DNA of 18,109 bases, from NCBI GenBank assembly GCA_000310025.1, contig FN648069.1:746241-764349 (forward strand), given 5' to 3'. Origin of the DNA: Ectocarpus siliculosus. Its lineage: Eukaryota; Sar; Phaeophyceae; Ectocarpales; Ectocarpaceae. Of this stretch, positions 9,401 to 16,440 are shown piece by piece. The position numbers and the translations under genes were made by a program. Every line of letters begins with the position of its first letter. Positions within the stretch are counted from its first letter, which is position 1. The notes beneath the pieces were generated by a model. That model was not told the DNA's origin. It ran no database searches and was given only the letters and a program-made list of their open reading frames with translations.

Positions 9401-9585
9401 TCTGCCGTTATCCGTAAGAGTAGCGACGCCTGCTCCCGCCGCCCCCCTGCCTCCCTGTCGCGGGTCATCTTGTCGCTTGAACTTCGTTTTCGGTGCCCTT
9501 TGTCTCTCTTCTGTACCGCAGGTGCGTCCTTGCTGCCAGGAGACCGGTGCCGGTGGTGGTCTACACGGCTAAACCGGTGCAGTGA
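1..9585 (+). CDS. Multi-exon gene for an unrecognised protein of about 540 residues
   Basis: The coding segments I place are 1-486, 1492-1599, 2175-2249, 2903-3031, 3994-4191, 4890-5014, 8660-8845, 8972-9025, 9110-9147, 9247-9413 and 9522-9585. They were chosen from open frames, GC-rich third positions, splice dinucleotides and matching phase. Most junctions agree in phase; the exon 7/8 junction does not, and exon 4 is ambiguous. The product starts with an acidic stretch (MDDDLEAIMAAYDV), runs through about 150 residues rich in Gly, Ser, Ala and Pro, then short charged exons, a poly-Glu stretch, a basic helix, and a C-terminus with three close cysteines (CDICRYPC). I see no signal peptide and no family I can name. 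Introns are 575-3645 bp in the 5' two thirds and 84-126 bp at the 3' end. The summed length is not a multiple of three, so at least one junction or base is wrong, or the gene is broken. Confidence 0.6.
540..945 (+). repeat. Diverged tandem duplications inside intron 1
   Basis: Intron 1 (487-1491) contains related blocks beginning near 557, 696, 778 and 905, each close to TTCCAAGCTG followed by a CAATTCGTGCTTA-like stretch. A longer match of about 80 bp links 620-705 with 830-912 (GTACTT, CATCCTGA, CTCTTTTTTTAG). This fits an old duplication of about 210 bp with internal halves. The remainder of the intron is T-rich with nothing else recognisable. Confidence 0.45.
1492..1599 (+). CDS. Exon 2: Gly/Pro-rich segment, 36 codons
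   Basis: The acceptor is a strong pyrimidine tract ending CCCGCAG at 1491, in phase 0 with exon 1. The segment reads DLDLGWGKGGAEPPEPPQ and ends RWGSGHYYK. No good GT donor follows in the right phase. The nearest fits are a GC donor (AAG|GCACGG at 1600) in phase with exon 3 at 2175, or a weak GT at 1605 in phase with an acceptor at 2179. Both keep the frame, changing only two or three residues at the junction. Confidence 0.55.
1721..1812 (+). repeat. TTGTTC microsatellite in intron 2
   Basis: Interrupted runs of TTGTTC and TTGTTCT units fill this stretch of intron 2. It is a simple repeat with no coding value, although it keeps a frame open by chance. Confidence 0.85.
1832..1960 (+). repeat. 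71 bp tandem duplication in intron 2
   Basis: Two copies start at 1832 and 1903 with AAAACAG plus a T-run, followed by GCCGTAGTTTCATCATGCAC and GAAGCCGAAGG. They differ by a few bases (G/T after the T-run, GGAGGCG versus GGGGCG). This is a recent local duplication. Confidence 0.8.
2175..2249 (+). CDS. Exon 3: acidic segment, 25 codons
   Basis: The acceptor TTTACAG ends at 2174 and the donor ATGAAG|GTACGC lies at 2250. The 75 bp segment reads VSRRNSYSDRDMFEGGEDEE then DVPMK, phase 0 at both ends. The basic RRNSYS followed by an acidic cluster resembles a kinase-site type linker, but nothing more specific can be said. If the acceptor at 2179 is used instead, the exon starts at 2180. Confidence 0.55.
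2250..2902 (+). other. Intron 3
   Basis: GTACGC donor to TTAG acceptor. The only structure I see is the 15 bp poly(C) run (2881-2895), which forms the pyrimidine tract of the acceptor. No gene or mobile element is recognisable in the 653 bp. Confidence 0.45.
2903..3031 (+). CDS. Exon 4 (ambiguous frame), phase-consistent model of 43 codons
   Basis: A run of 15 C (2881-2895) leads to the acceptor CCTTAG at 2902. The phase-0 frame stays open to the donor GAG|GTACAAG at 3032, also phase 0, so this model joins exons 3 and 5 cleanly. However, GC-rich third positions support this frame only to about 2955. From about 2955 to 3095 the frame starting at ATG 2919 looks coding (ISIGLGNTMGIRACMLRYKE), and from about 3095 a third frame does (DSSDEDEARVSRPRSL), ending at a possible phase-0 donor TTG|GTACTG near 3168. 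The true exon is therefore likely longer, with small indels, or this is a decayed exon. Confidence 0.4.
3598..3818. mobile_element. 221 bp MITE-like inverted-repeat element in intron 4
   Basis: The left end starts CCGTAAGGTTGCGAGTCAGC and the right end is its exact reverse complement. The perfect inverted repeat is 34 bp (to GGGGTGCGA), and similarity continues with mismatches to about 60 bp. The core is about 100 bp with no coding capacity. Flanks (CCAAT left, CACTC right) show no target duplication, so the insertion is old or the flanks have changed. The size, long TIR and lack of an ORF fit a non-autonomous DNA transposon. Confidence 0.75.
3936..3971 (+). repeat. Dispersed motif plus poly(C) run
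   Basis: AGGCATGCACAACATGAG followed by TA and 16 C. The same 18 bases, followed by GA and 25 C, occur at 18065-18109, and weaker similarity extends about 25 bp upstream at both sites. The poly(C) here forms part of the pyrimidine tract before the exon 5 acceptor. Confidence 0.7.
3994..4191 (+). CDS. Exon 5: mixed helical segment, 66 codons
   Basis: The acceptor GTCGCAG ends at 3993 after a C-rich tract and the donor AAAGAG|GTGCGT lies at 4192; both are phase 0. The segment starts LEHPQSHLMFESSGFRRMVA and ends HSAFGEAISKE, with GC-rich third positions throughout. It contains no low-complexity sequence and is the most globular-looking part of the 5' half. I do not recognise the fold. Confidence 0.6.
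4192..4889 (+). other. Intron 5 with a 17 bp poly(C) run
   Basis: GTGCGT donor to GGACAG acceptor. It contains a C17 run at 4783-4799 and a T-rich tract before the acceptor. I see no gene, TIR pair or tandem repeat in the rest. Confidence 0.4.
4890..5014 (+). CDS. Exon 6: Ala/Pro/Gly-rich linker, 41 codons plus 2 bases
   Basis: The T-rich tract and acceptor GTGGACAG end at 4889; the donor CCCAG|GTAAGG lies at 5015. Read in phase 0 it gives CPCYPPSPELGTSRSGGPSF followed by an Ala-rich stretch ending PPAASP. Its two leftover bases (AG) plus the first G of exon 7 make an Arg codon and keep exon 7 in its good frame. This agreement is the main reason for choosing this frame over two other open frames. 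Confidence 0.5.
5195..5222 (+). repeat. GTT microsatellite near the start of intron 6
   Basis: TTGTTGTTGTCGTTGTTGTT-type triplet repeat, no other feature. Confidence 0.8.
5428..5500 (+). tRNA. tRNA-Ala (AGC), copy 1
   Basis: It folds as a 73-base cloverleaf. The acceptor GGGGGTG pairs with CACCTCC and includes the G3-U70 wobble that marks alanine tRNAs. The D-arm is GCTC/GAGC, the anticodon arm GTTCA-TTAGCAT-TGAAC (anticodon AGC at 5461-5463), and the T-arm GGGAG-ATCGATG-CTCTC, with discriminator A at 5500. The T-loop starts with A instead of T, as is known for some animal alanine tRNAs. A T-run shortly after the gene can act as Pol III terminator. The CCA end is not encoded, as expected for eukaryotes. 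Its upstream flank differs from that of the other copies. Confidence 0.93.
5833..6743. mobile_element. 911 bp non-autonomous TIR element with TA duplication
   Basis: The left end CCGTAATAGTCGGAGAGATG and the right end are exact inverted repeats for 25 bp. TA lies on both sides (5831-5832 and 6744-6745). Other tRNA-array spacers show the uninterrupted site GATGTTATTTACG at 8178-8190, which sets the boundaries and the TA target duplication. The interior has about eight subterminal copies of a GGTCGGAGAGATGGCACC-like motif in both orientations, many followed by GGGGTGCGA or A-runs, but no transposase ORF. TA targeting is shared by Tc1/mariner and several other superfamilies, so I leave the superfamily open. 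Confidence 0.85.
5926..5966. repeat. Hairpin of 19 bp arms inside the TIR element
   Basis: Arms 5926-5944 and 5948-5966 pair at 17 of 19 positions around a 3-base loop. Each arm is one copy of the GGTCGGTGAG..GCAC subterminal motif, placed head to head. Confidence 0.75.
6825..6897 (+). tRNA. tRNA-Ala (AGC), copy 2
   Basis: Same 73 bases as copy 1, with A box TAGCTCAAATGG, anticodon AGC, G3-U70 and A73. A TTTT stretch follows within a few bases. It lies 1397 bp after copy 1 because the spacer between them holds a 911 bp insertion and extra sequence. Confidence 0.93.
7180..7252 (+). tRNA. tRNA-Ala (AGC), copy 3
   Basis: Identical to copies 1 and 2 and followed by CTCAAG and a T5 terminator. 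The upstream flank has TATATTGAAAA about 40 bp before the gene, which may act as the upstream TATA-like element described for some plant tRNA genes. Confidence 0.93.
7546..7618 (+). tRNA. tRNA-Ala (AGC), copy 4
   Basis: Identical cloverleaf. The T5 terminator follows directly after the CAC that trails the gene. Its 3' flank (TTTTTGTTTCGACCC) matches copy 6, not copies 3 and 5. Confidence 0.93.
7908..7980 (+). tRNA. tRNA-Ala (AGC), copy 5
   Basis: Identical cloverleaf. The 3' flank (CTCAAGTTTTTCC) matches copy 3. TATATT lies at 7869-7874, 34-39 bp upstream. Confidence 0.93.
8263..8335 (+). tRNA. tRNA-Ala (AGC), copy 6
   Basis: As the other copies except for one C-to-T change at 8305 (position 43). 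This turns the base pair closing the anticodon stem from G-C to G-U, so the gene is still foldable. It is the last copy; spacer similarity ends near 8396. Confidence 0.9.
8614..8657 (+). repeat. CTG/CCG triplet repeat before exon 7 acceptor
   Basis: Imperfect CTG, CCG and TTG triplets run up to the TAG acceptor. They occupy the position of the pyrimidine tract, so repeat length could affect splicing of exon 7. Confidence 0.75.
8660..8845 (+). CDS. Exon 7: poly-acidic stretch and basic helix, about 61 codons
   Basis: The acceptor GCTGTAG ends at 8659, preceded by a CTG/CCG triplet tract instead of a normal pyrimidine run. The segment has a Ser-rich start (RRARSTSSSDGRDDD), eight Glu in a row, DFDLPKDLGIRTWT, and a Lys/Arg-rich helix (KALTKEERAKRMTGLKSK). 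The strong donor GTAAGT at 8846 leaves phase 2, which does not fit exon 8. A weaker GTACAG at 8841 would leave phase 0. The codon after CAG is TAA, so read-through ends the protein here. The acidic block then basic helix is typical of nuclear or RNP-associated proteins, but this is only a compositional remark. Confidence 0.6.
8972..9025 (+). CDS. Exon 8: short hydrophobic segment, 18 codons
   Basis: The acceptor AATACAG ends at 8971 and the donor AAACG|GTATAAG lies at 9026. Third positions strongly favour the frame LTFLLHYPGWKNLRDGN, which needs one leftover base from exon 7. Exon 7 offers two or none, so a one-base conflict exists. From here to the stop every junction agrees in phase (phase 1 into exon 9). 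Confidence 0.5.
9110..9147 (+). CDS. Exon 9: 38 bp microexon
   Basis: The acceptor GCATCACAG ends at 9109 after a T-rich tract; the donor ATTGAC|GTGCGT lies at 9148. Joined in phase 1 with exon 8 it reads ARSKAVFVPKGID and leaves phase 0. Codon third positions are GC-rich. The two flanking introns are only 84 and 99 bp. Confidence 0.5.
9247..9413 (+). CDS. Exon 10: Trp/Pro-rich segment, 55 codons plus 2 bases
   Basis: The acceptor ATTGCCAG ends at 9246 and the donor TATCC|GTAAGAG lies at 9414. It reads FLWHEYLPVLSKTRDAPPPL, then PGDPYSNKRDIRPTWKGIM, then VGHARPCDICRYP. A run of 12 C at 9293-9304 encodes the Pro triplet and is a likely spot for sequencing indels. The CDIC pair with a further Cys at the exon 11 junction could bind a metal, but with no partner ligands visible this is speculative. 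Confidence 0.6.
9522..9585 (+). CDS. Exon 11: C-terminus and stop
   Basis: A CT-rich tract and acceptor TACCGCAG end at 9521. The two bases left from exon 10 plus G form a Pro codon, followed by CVLAARRPVPVVVYTAKPVQ and TGA at 9583-9585. A neighbouring frame stops earlier at 9570-9572 and is less GC-rich at third positions. No clear polyadenylation signal is seen; a satellite array begins about 30 bp after the stop. Confidence 0.55.
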
Positions 9586-9610
9586 ATGGTTTTTCGGGGT
9601 CCTCTTTTTC

Positions 9611-10480
9611 GCTCAGAGGATGTGGAGTTTGGTGCTTTCGTAGACGTGGTTCGGAGTATGGTCAGTGACAGGCAACGGGATGCAACTCGCACTTTTTAAC
9701 GGTTACGACACCGCGTACCGGCACCGTACCGTGCACTGCTGTGCAGTAGAGGATTTCGGGCTGTTTTGTTGGGATGGTGTGGAATTTAACGCTTTCGTGG
9801 ACGTGGTTCGGAGTATTTTAGAAGGCCAGGGATGAGCAACGGACTGCAAGTGGCAATTACCGTACCGTGTACACGTACCGTGCCGTGCACAGTGTAACAG
9901 CAGTAGACGGTTTCAGGCATTTTGTTGGGATGGTGTGGTATTTAATGCTTTGGTAAACGTGGTTCGGAGTACTTTAGAAGGCAAGAGGGAGCAACGGCAT
10001 GCCACCTTGCAGTCGACGGCAGTTGTCGTCCTGCGTACAGGTACCGTACCGTGTACAGGACCGTACCGTGCACAGGTACCGTACCGTGAACAGTAGTGTA
10101 TTCGGTGTCGTTTCTTTTTGTTAGGATGAGGTGGTGTTTAATGCTTCGGTAGACGTGGTTCGAAGTATTTTGCAAGGCCAGGGATTGGCAACGGAACGCA
10201 ACCTAGCACTTTACCGTTACCGTACCGTGTACAGAGTGACCGTACCGTGGACAGGTACCGTACCGTGTACACAGTGCAGTAGACCGTGCTCATGCTTTTT
10301 GGGTGAGATTTTGTTGTGTTCATTGCTTCGTAGGCGTGGGTCGGAGAATTGTAGAAGGCCAAGGATTGGCAACAGAAGGCAGCCTCGCGCTTGACGGTCA
10401 CCGCACCGTGCACAGGTACCGCACCGTGTGGATCTACCGTACCGTGTAAAGGATAAAGGAACACGTACCGTGCTGTGGAC
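9611..10480 (+). repeat. Satellite of five units with GTACC pentamer runs
   Basis: A conserved core (GACGTGGTTCGGAGTA and variants) occurs at 9643, 9800, 9956, 10152 and 10333, giving units of 157, 156, 196 and 181 bp. Each unit has a GGATGNGGTG block, the core, a GGCAACGGA block, and then a variable run of ACCGTACCGTG with GCACAG or GTACAG joints. Length variation comes mainly from the number of pentamer-like blocks. ORFs on either strand here are by-products of the repeat. It lies in the likely 3' UTR or just downstream of the gene. Confidence 0.85.
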
Positions 10481-10559
10481 AGACCAACAAGGGTCGTGCC
10501 CTTGCTGCGTGGTGGCCGCGCTGTTCGGTTTGACACGGCTTGAGTTTGGTGGAGTGTTG

Positions 10560-13500
10560 CACTCTCGTCAGGTGTTGATCATCCGTGTGGGTGCTGGTTT
10601 AGAACAACTTTTCGTTCCTCATATGTTGTTTTGAGTGTCTTGTCTTTTCATGGATTTATTTTGGCCATATCTTTTGCTTGGGGGTATGCTTGAAACTTAA
10701 AACATGTGTTGTTCGACCTCGAGGGTTTTCTTGCCATTTTCGATAACTTTATCGTGCACCCTGCGTGGAGTACGTTGTGTTGAGTAAGGAGCTTGGTCTC
10801 TCCCGGGGATGCTCTTGATTCGGTGCGAGCGAAACTAGTGGGTTAAATACTTTTGCTCCCGTGTAATCTGTCTATATATTTCGTGGTAAGCATGTTTCTG
10901 TCTACTTTGTTCTTTGGGTATGCTTGGCCATGGAAGTCAACGTGTCTTTGCTTTCGTTCGGAAGTGAGGTGAGTGGAGGGGTTCGACATGTATCTCAGCG
11001 ATGATATTATTTTCTGTGAAGCCAAGGCAACACCGATCGGTGTGTCTGCCTTTTGCTCCGCCCCCGACTGTCGGACAAGGCACCGACAGGGGGTTTCGTG
11101 TATCTGTACCGATGAACCCGCCCCATAACCTATGAGTGCCGCTGCTGCTGTGGCAGCCTAAAAAGTAGCGGCCTTGTTCTATTGTGTTCTTCCTTCGGCG
11201 CTGATCTGGCAGCACTTAGAGGTAGGTAGGCTTGATGCTGTATGGGCGAGCGATGGGGCGATCTTGGAGGCACGACCCTACTGCCGGCGAGTGCTTGAAA
11301 TGCAGTTGGCTCGGGTAACCTACTCGAGTATTTCGCACTACACATTCCTGCATATGATGCGATAACTTTTTTTTTTCTTCATGTAGTCGACATCGCCTCG
11401 GATAACCTGGGCGCGGGGTGGCATTACCAATCATATTCGTCTGCAATTTGCTTTTGTTTTTTGTGGCAAACGGCGTGCCGTTTTGATAGTGGTGGGTGTG
11501 AGTGGTTGGGAACCTTCCGCTGGTGGGTGTGGTCATGTTTTCAAAGGGGGGGGAATAGTTGTCATGAAATGGGACAGTTTCGTCCTTCTTTCGAAGCACG
11601 CACGTTTGCAGCAACGCGCGAAGCACGTTCCTTGGCTTCCTTCTGTGGGAACCTAATGCCTCGCAGCCTCTGGGGAAAAAGGAGACGTTTCGGACAGCTA
11701 CCTAGTACATACCGTGGTGATGTCAGCGATTGGCTCAACGTTTGACCAGTGGTGTGTTCGGGATGCACAAGGGGTTTAGCCACGCGTGTTGGCAGGGGAC
11801 GCCAGCAAAAGCAGCGGCATGCAGTAGGCTTGTCGGGGTACCATCGAACATTCCGGGGAAATGTCGTGCCGTCCTGTTTGCAACCGTCCGATTCATCGCG
11901 TTTGTGAAGGACGGCGGCATGTAGATTGGACCGAGCCGGCTCCAACACGAGCTTGCTGATTTTGTATGATATTGCTACGAGCTCCCGGAGCTTAAGTAGC
12001 TTCGGTGTTTCTGGCAGCAGATGAAATGGGCACGCGTTCCTCTGGCCGCCCAAACCAGTAAAATGCAGAGACTTGCGCCTCACACTCCCCACATGAGGGA
12101 TGAGGGACGTTTCTTTTCATCAAGGAGGGGGGGGTGGCGGCAGCGCTTCCAAGGAGAAGTTCTTCGCAGTCTAACGATTGCCTGCACAGTATTGGTGGTC
12201 AACATACTTTTCTTTCGTTTTGCGTGAGTTTTGTTTCTGTTTTTCGTTGTCCGAAGATGGAATGGCGATGTGGCGGGGCACCAACGTCGAAGCGCGTTAT
12301 TTGAAAGTACAACGGTGTGCGTGGAATCTACTTCGTGTTCTTATGGTGGCTTGAAGATCGAACTGGGGCGTGTGTGCGTCTAGAAGAAAACAATTCCTCT
12401 TTCTACTGTTTTGCCGTGCGTTCGGCAGTGTATGTGGGCTTTTGCACACGATCGTGATTGGCCACTGGCCACCCAGCGTTCAGATCGCAGCGATTCAGCA
12501 CAGAGTCGTTCATGCCGTTCGGAAATCACGAAGAACGATGACGCGGCACGTTTCTCCGCAAGGAAGCGTCTTTCATCGAAGCAAGCGGGCACAGCGAGGT
12601 ATCACCACCACCATACCTTGCATGTGATGTCACGTTGTCTGTTTACGCTTCTCCTATTTGGCCTTTTGTCATCATCATATTTACACCATCGCTCACGGCC
12701 TCTATTTTTCAACCGATCTCGCCCTCCTCGCTAAGCAGCTTTGACCCCGCGTCACACATCCAGTACGATCTTTCCTCCGCAGCGCGTGCACGTCTGAATT
12801 TCCACGAGACAAAGGGGAATTTTGTGTGTTGGACCCACGTAGACTTTCCCGATGGTTCCAATGGCACCACATTTCCTCGTGTGTACTGAATGAACCATGG
12901 CTGAGCGCTCGCTCCAAGCACATCATTCGTTCCGCAGCAAACACAAAAATGTGGGCATGTTGTCTCCCTCTGGGAGAATAGGCTTCACCAAGAAACCATC
13001 CACCTGTGGCACCACCTGCGGGCGACGACGGGCGCGAAACCAACAGATATTTGGCGCCCCTCCGCTCTATGTGCCCGCCATCAACCCCGAGGTGTTCGAA
13101 CCACCGGTTGTCATCGAACCGAGTCTGACTGGGCATCGAGAATCACGGCGACTCGAAAAACAGACCCAAGCCCTATCGACTTTCGGCAAAGCGTGGACAA
13201 CCTCGATGAGAACGGAAATCGAAAACTCGCGGCACCTATTCAAGTCTAGACTAACGTGCCCTTGAGGGAATTGAAAGAGAATCGTAAACAAACGACAGAT
13301 TGTTCCAACTTCAAACACACCCATGATCGTCTTTGGCCGAGAACGTTCTTAGCGGTGCCTTTCAATTCTCCAGGTGACTAGGTTTCGGGTTCCCTCCCCT
13401 TTGAATTCCCCGCGTTCGTCCACTCAACCCTGCGCGGTCCATGAAAAAAACACGCTAACCACGAAGTAGCATAGGTATTTCCCTTTAATCTGGCCTGAGG

Positions 13501-13580
13501 TCTCAGCGCAAAATAGCGCTCCATCAAGAACAACAATTCTGCGCGGCCTGCGTGTCTGTACGCTTTATATAGGTTTTAGC
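10560..13580. other. About 3 kb with no supported gene
   Basis: I find no RNA gene, TIR pair or tandem repeat. Several ORFs of 60-176 codons exist, overlapping on both strands, without recognisable motifs or a consistent coding signature. The best of them is a minus-strand stretch at 12709-12921 with protein-like composition but no identity. There may be decayed coding or mobile sequence that I cannot identify. Confidence 0.4.
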
Positions 13581-13589
13581 ATACATCAC

Positions 13590-14330
13590 TTGATGTTGAA
13601 GGGGGGTCAGCACGCCGCACGTGACCATACAGCAGATTGCAGCTATTGCAGCTGCAGAACACACGCACAGGCACACACGCACAGGCACACACGCACAGCA
13701 TACAACACACGCTCCGCGGGCACAGCGGCACACGCACAGCAGGCTGAGCGGGCACAGCGAGCGACAACATACAGTGGCCAGCGAAATAGAGGGAGTAGCT
13801 GCTGTGAGCTCATGGCAATTGAACAAAGACAAAGCCGCGGGCAGAGGGAGTCCCTAGGCAGCCCACAGCTTGACAGGGCGAGAGCTGATGCTCGTCAGAG
13901 GGCTGCCGCCAGGCGTGCGAGGGAGACGGATGGAGCACGGGCAGAAAGGTGCGTTGGTACGTGTGGGCGATTGAGAGCCGCCGCTAGGCGACAGCGAGGG
14001 CAGCCGCCGACACCAGAGCAGCGGGCGGCTAGCCGCGAGAGAGACGCTGCGAGGCGCCAGCAGCAGACACCACAGCAGCTGGCGGCTAACCGTGAAAGAG
14101 ACGCTGCGAGGCGCCGGCGGGAGACGCAACCAAAAGCGACAGAGGCCAGATCAGCCAGATGCACGACAAAGTCAATTGCAAAAAAAAAAAAGACTCTCTT
14201 CTTCCACCTGCGGTGCCCCCGCAACCACACGCACTTCCTCCCGTGGACGAACACATCTGACGACAGTTACATCTATCAGCTGTCGCTCGTTGTAGCGACA
14301 GCTACTGCTGTATCTTCTATAAGCCCATGA
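13590..14330 (+). CDS. Arg/Ala-rich repeat ORF, possibly a mobile-element fragment
   Basis: The frame is open for 246 codons. The first part is a CA-rich simple repeat and looks non-coding. From about 13810 to 14165 it encodes repeats such as RAAARRARET, RAAARRQRGQ, TPEQRAASRERDAARRQQQ and TPQQLAANRERDAARRRRE; the last two are exact 57 bp DNA periods at 14010-14066 and 14067-14123. TPEQR..R.R..AARRR repeats resemble the Arg-rich STPR-type DNA-binding repeats of insect FMBP-1, and similar stretches occur near Helitron-like proteins; that link is my recollection of the family and is not proven here. After an A12 run (14178-14190) the frame is unconvincing. A fragment of a larger or decayed gene is likely. 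Confidence 0.4.
   Translation: MMLKGGQHAARDHTADCSYCSCRTHAQAHTHRHTRTAYNTRSAGTAAHAQQAERAQRATTYSGQRNRGSSCCELMAIEQRQSRGQRESLGSPQLDRARADARQRAAARRARETDGARAERCVGTCGRLRAAARRQRGQPPTPEQRAASRERDAARRQQQTPQQLAANRERDAARRRRETQPKATEARSARCTTKSIAKKKKTLFFHLRCPRNHTHFLPWTNTSDDSYIYQLSLVVATATAVSSISP
13655..13745 (+). repeat. CA-rich simple repeat
   Basis: ACACACGCACAGGC units repeat several times and then degrade into other CA-rich sequence. Confidence 0.8.
14010..14123 (+). repeat. Two 57 bp repeats coding for 19 residues each
   Basis: Copies at 14010-14066 and 14067-14123 both start ACACCA and carry GAGACGCTGCGAGGCGCC. A third, degenerate copy starts at 14124 with ACGCAACC. Confidence 0.75.
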
Positions 14331-16260
14331 CCCTTCCTTGCCGTCATTTGTTGTCCACGCAGTCAGCCTGCTTCCAATGAACCCGCGAGGTGTGGCACAC
14401 CATACACACCATCAAAGGATAGTGGATTCATTTAATATCTACGACCTCACCTTCGTCTACTCAACGCATTGAACTAGCAAGGTTCACGAGAAAAATACGT
14501 TCACCGCCACAACATGTCCGTCTGTTCCTTCCCATAAATACCCACGACCTCGCATGGTCTACATACCCGCTTCAAGGACCAGCAATGATCACTACAGCAG
14601 TGTACATGAGTAGTCGACTATACCCTCCGTCTCGTGTGCGCTTTGCAGGCTTCGGCTTTCCTCGTCCCTTTAGCGCCCCCGTAATATGCCCTTTTTTTGC
14701 ATTCTTCATTGGGTGCAAGTCTTCACAATTGTGTCCCCGGGCAGGTGGTATCTTTATCTCTTTTGGTAAATAATATGTCGTTCCGCCCTGGGTCGACTTT
14801 GTGTTGCTTCTTACGTCTCTTGTCGGGATTGCGACGGGGCCTTGCTCGCACAAGCAGGTTTTCTGCCAGTGAGATTGCTGGGGAAGGTTTCGTGGGAGAA
14901 TGTCGCGGTGCGTGCGTTTTCGGGCGGGGATCCTCGCTCCTCGCTCCTCGCTTCTCGCACTGCTGTCCTCGCACTGCTGTGCCGCTGTGCCCTTTGCCCT
15001 TTGTAACAAACAAGGGCAGCGAAAATGTGTGCGGCGGAATTAATATCCCCGAACCGTCATTCAAACCCTATTTTTTTTTCCCCAAGAAATAGTCTCACCG
15101 TCTCGCTCCTGTTCGCGCTGCCCCCTCCCCAGCTCCTCCTCCTTGGTCTTGGTCTCTGGTCTTGCTCAAAAGGGCAAGGGCATCTACGGCTACGCTGCTT
15201 TGAATCTCCACCCAACCAACCATGTCTGCTGAGGAGCCTTCAGGTAAGGTGGTGGCATGCAAACCGGCATGATTGTTGTACGAGGCACTTTGGATTGTTT
15301 CTTGAGATGAAGGACTTCGAGCAAGAAAACACCACATTTTTTTATCTCCCAACCCCATGGCTGTCTTTTGACCATGCCGCAGGGTAGAGAGGATAGGGGC
15401 AAAGAGGGCAGACGGCATGGGGGAGCTGCTGAATCTTGGTGCCATAGTCGTTGCGCTTGTCCTGCTTTGTGCCCGGGTCACTGATCGGACGTGACATCAC
15501 CCACAGTCAAGGCTACGCAGCAGTCATATTCGAGGATCATTCTGTCCGCCGCTCCCGCTGATATCGCATCTACGACAGCAGCAGAGCAACCATTGCACAC
15601 CCGTTGTCACCTCATCTGCTACTAGTGGATGCCACCGGGATTGCATTGATAGGTATATCGGGATGTGCTGATCGTCGGCAAGCGCGTGTGCTCCACGCCC
15701 CCCTGGGAGAATGTGGCGCGTGGTACATTCCCACAAGCTGATGCACTATTTTCTGCCCGTGTCTCAAGTGGTACTACTTGTATGCATACGGCCGGAGGTC
15801 TTCTTGTCTGCATACATGTACAATGCCTACGGTATTCTTTCTTCACAATCCGGACGATGCATGCAGTAGGGGTGTGTACCCGTAGTGCCAAGAGAGAATT
15901 GTCTTGGGTATGCAGAGCAAAACGTGAGATAGAACTTGCAGATTCCGCGGGCCGGTACAATGTACAAGTACTCGCTCTTGCTAATATCGAAGTAGCCTCT
16001 TTGCAATCAGACGCATCGCCGTTTTTTCCCCGCGCCGGCTTTCGGTACTTGGTGTGCATGTGTGCATACTGTACTGGGTTCAGGGTCGGCTGAGCCTACA
16101 TTTCCGAGGCATGCTATTGTATACTCGAAGTTTGCTCGTGCTGCAGCCATGCAGTGCTGTAGACCTCCGGAATTTAGATGTTTCCGGAGTCTTGCCCTGG
16201 AAAACCAACGACAGGAGCAAGATACAGCAGCAGGAATTCCAGAAGTACAGCTTTGTAAGG
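14331..16260. other. About 1.9 kb with no supported gene
   Basis: The only structure I can point to is a short set of direct repeats at 14931-15003 (CTCGCTC units, then GCACTGCTGTCCTC and GCTGTGCCCTTTGCCCTTT). ORFs of up to 145 codons on both strands lack motifs. Short CTACGACCTC / CCACGACCTC similarity near 14440 and 14540 is too weak to define a repeat. Confidence 0.4.
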
Positions 16261-16261
16261 T

Positions 16262-16440
16262 GCGTACCGAGGCATACCGCCGGTATATGCCCTTTCGGTG
16301 TCTCGGTACGATCTGTACAGGCTTCTACAGTATACCCTACCGAAAATCTCGGTACGATCTGTACAGGCTTCCATGCTTTTACCGAGAGTACCGGTGTAAT
16401 ACCCTTGACAAATACCGAAGGTGTCGACAAATACCGAAAC
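16262..16440. repeat. TACCG-rich block with hairpin and direct repeats
   Basis: A perfect 25 bp direct repeat beginning TCTCGGTACGATCTGTACAG occurs at 16301-16325 and 16347-16371. Upstream, CGTACCGAG (16263-16271) pairs with CTCGGTACG (16302-16310) around an inner GCATACCG/CGGTATATGC stem. GACAAATACCGAA occurs twice with a 19 bp period from 16407. The two overlapping long ORFs here, on opposite strands, follow from this structure. Confidence 0.7.

Noticed and set aside
9942-10536. Minus-strand ORFs over the satellite
   Set aside because: They repeat with the satellite period and end alike (LPKH) because they read the same DNA repeat; no independent coding evidence.
11562-12092. 176-codon minus-strand ORF
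   Set aside because: No motif, low third-position bias, and plus-strand frames are open as well.
12702-13136. 144-codon minus-strand ORF and an overlapping 70-codon frame
   Set aside because: Protein-like stretches (WVQHTKFPFVSWKFRR) but no recognisable family, and the signal is split over two frames; too weak for a gene call.
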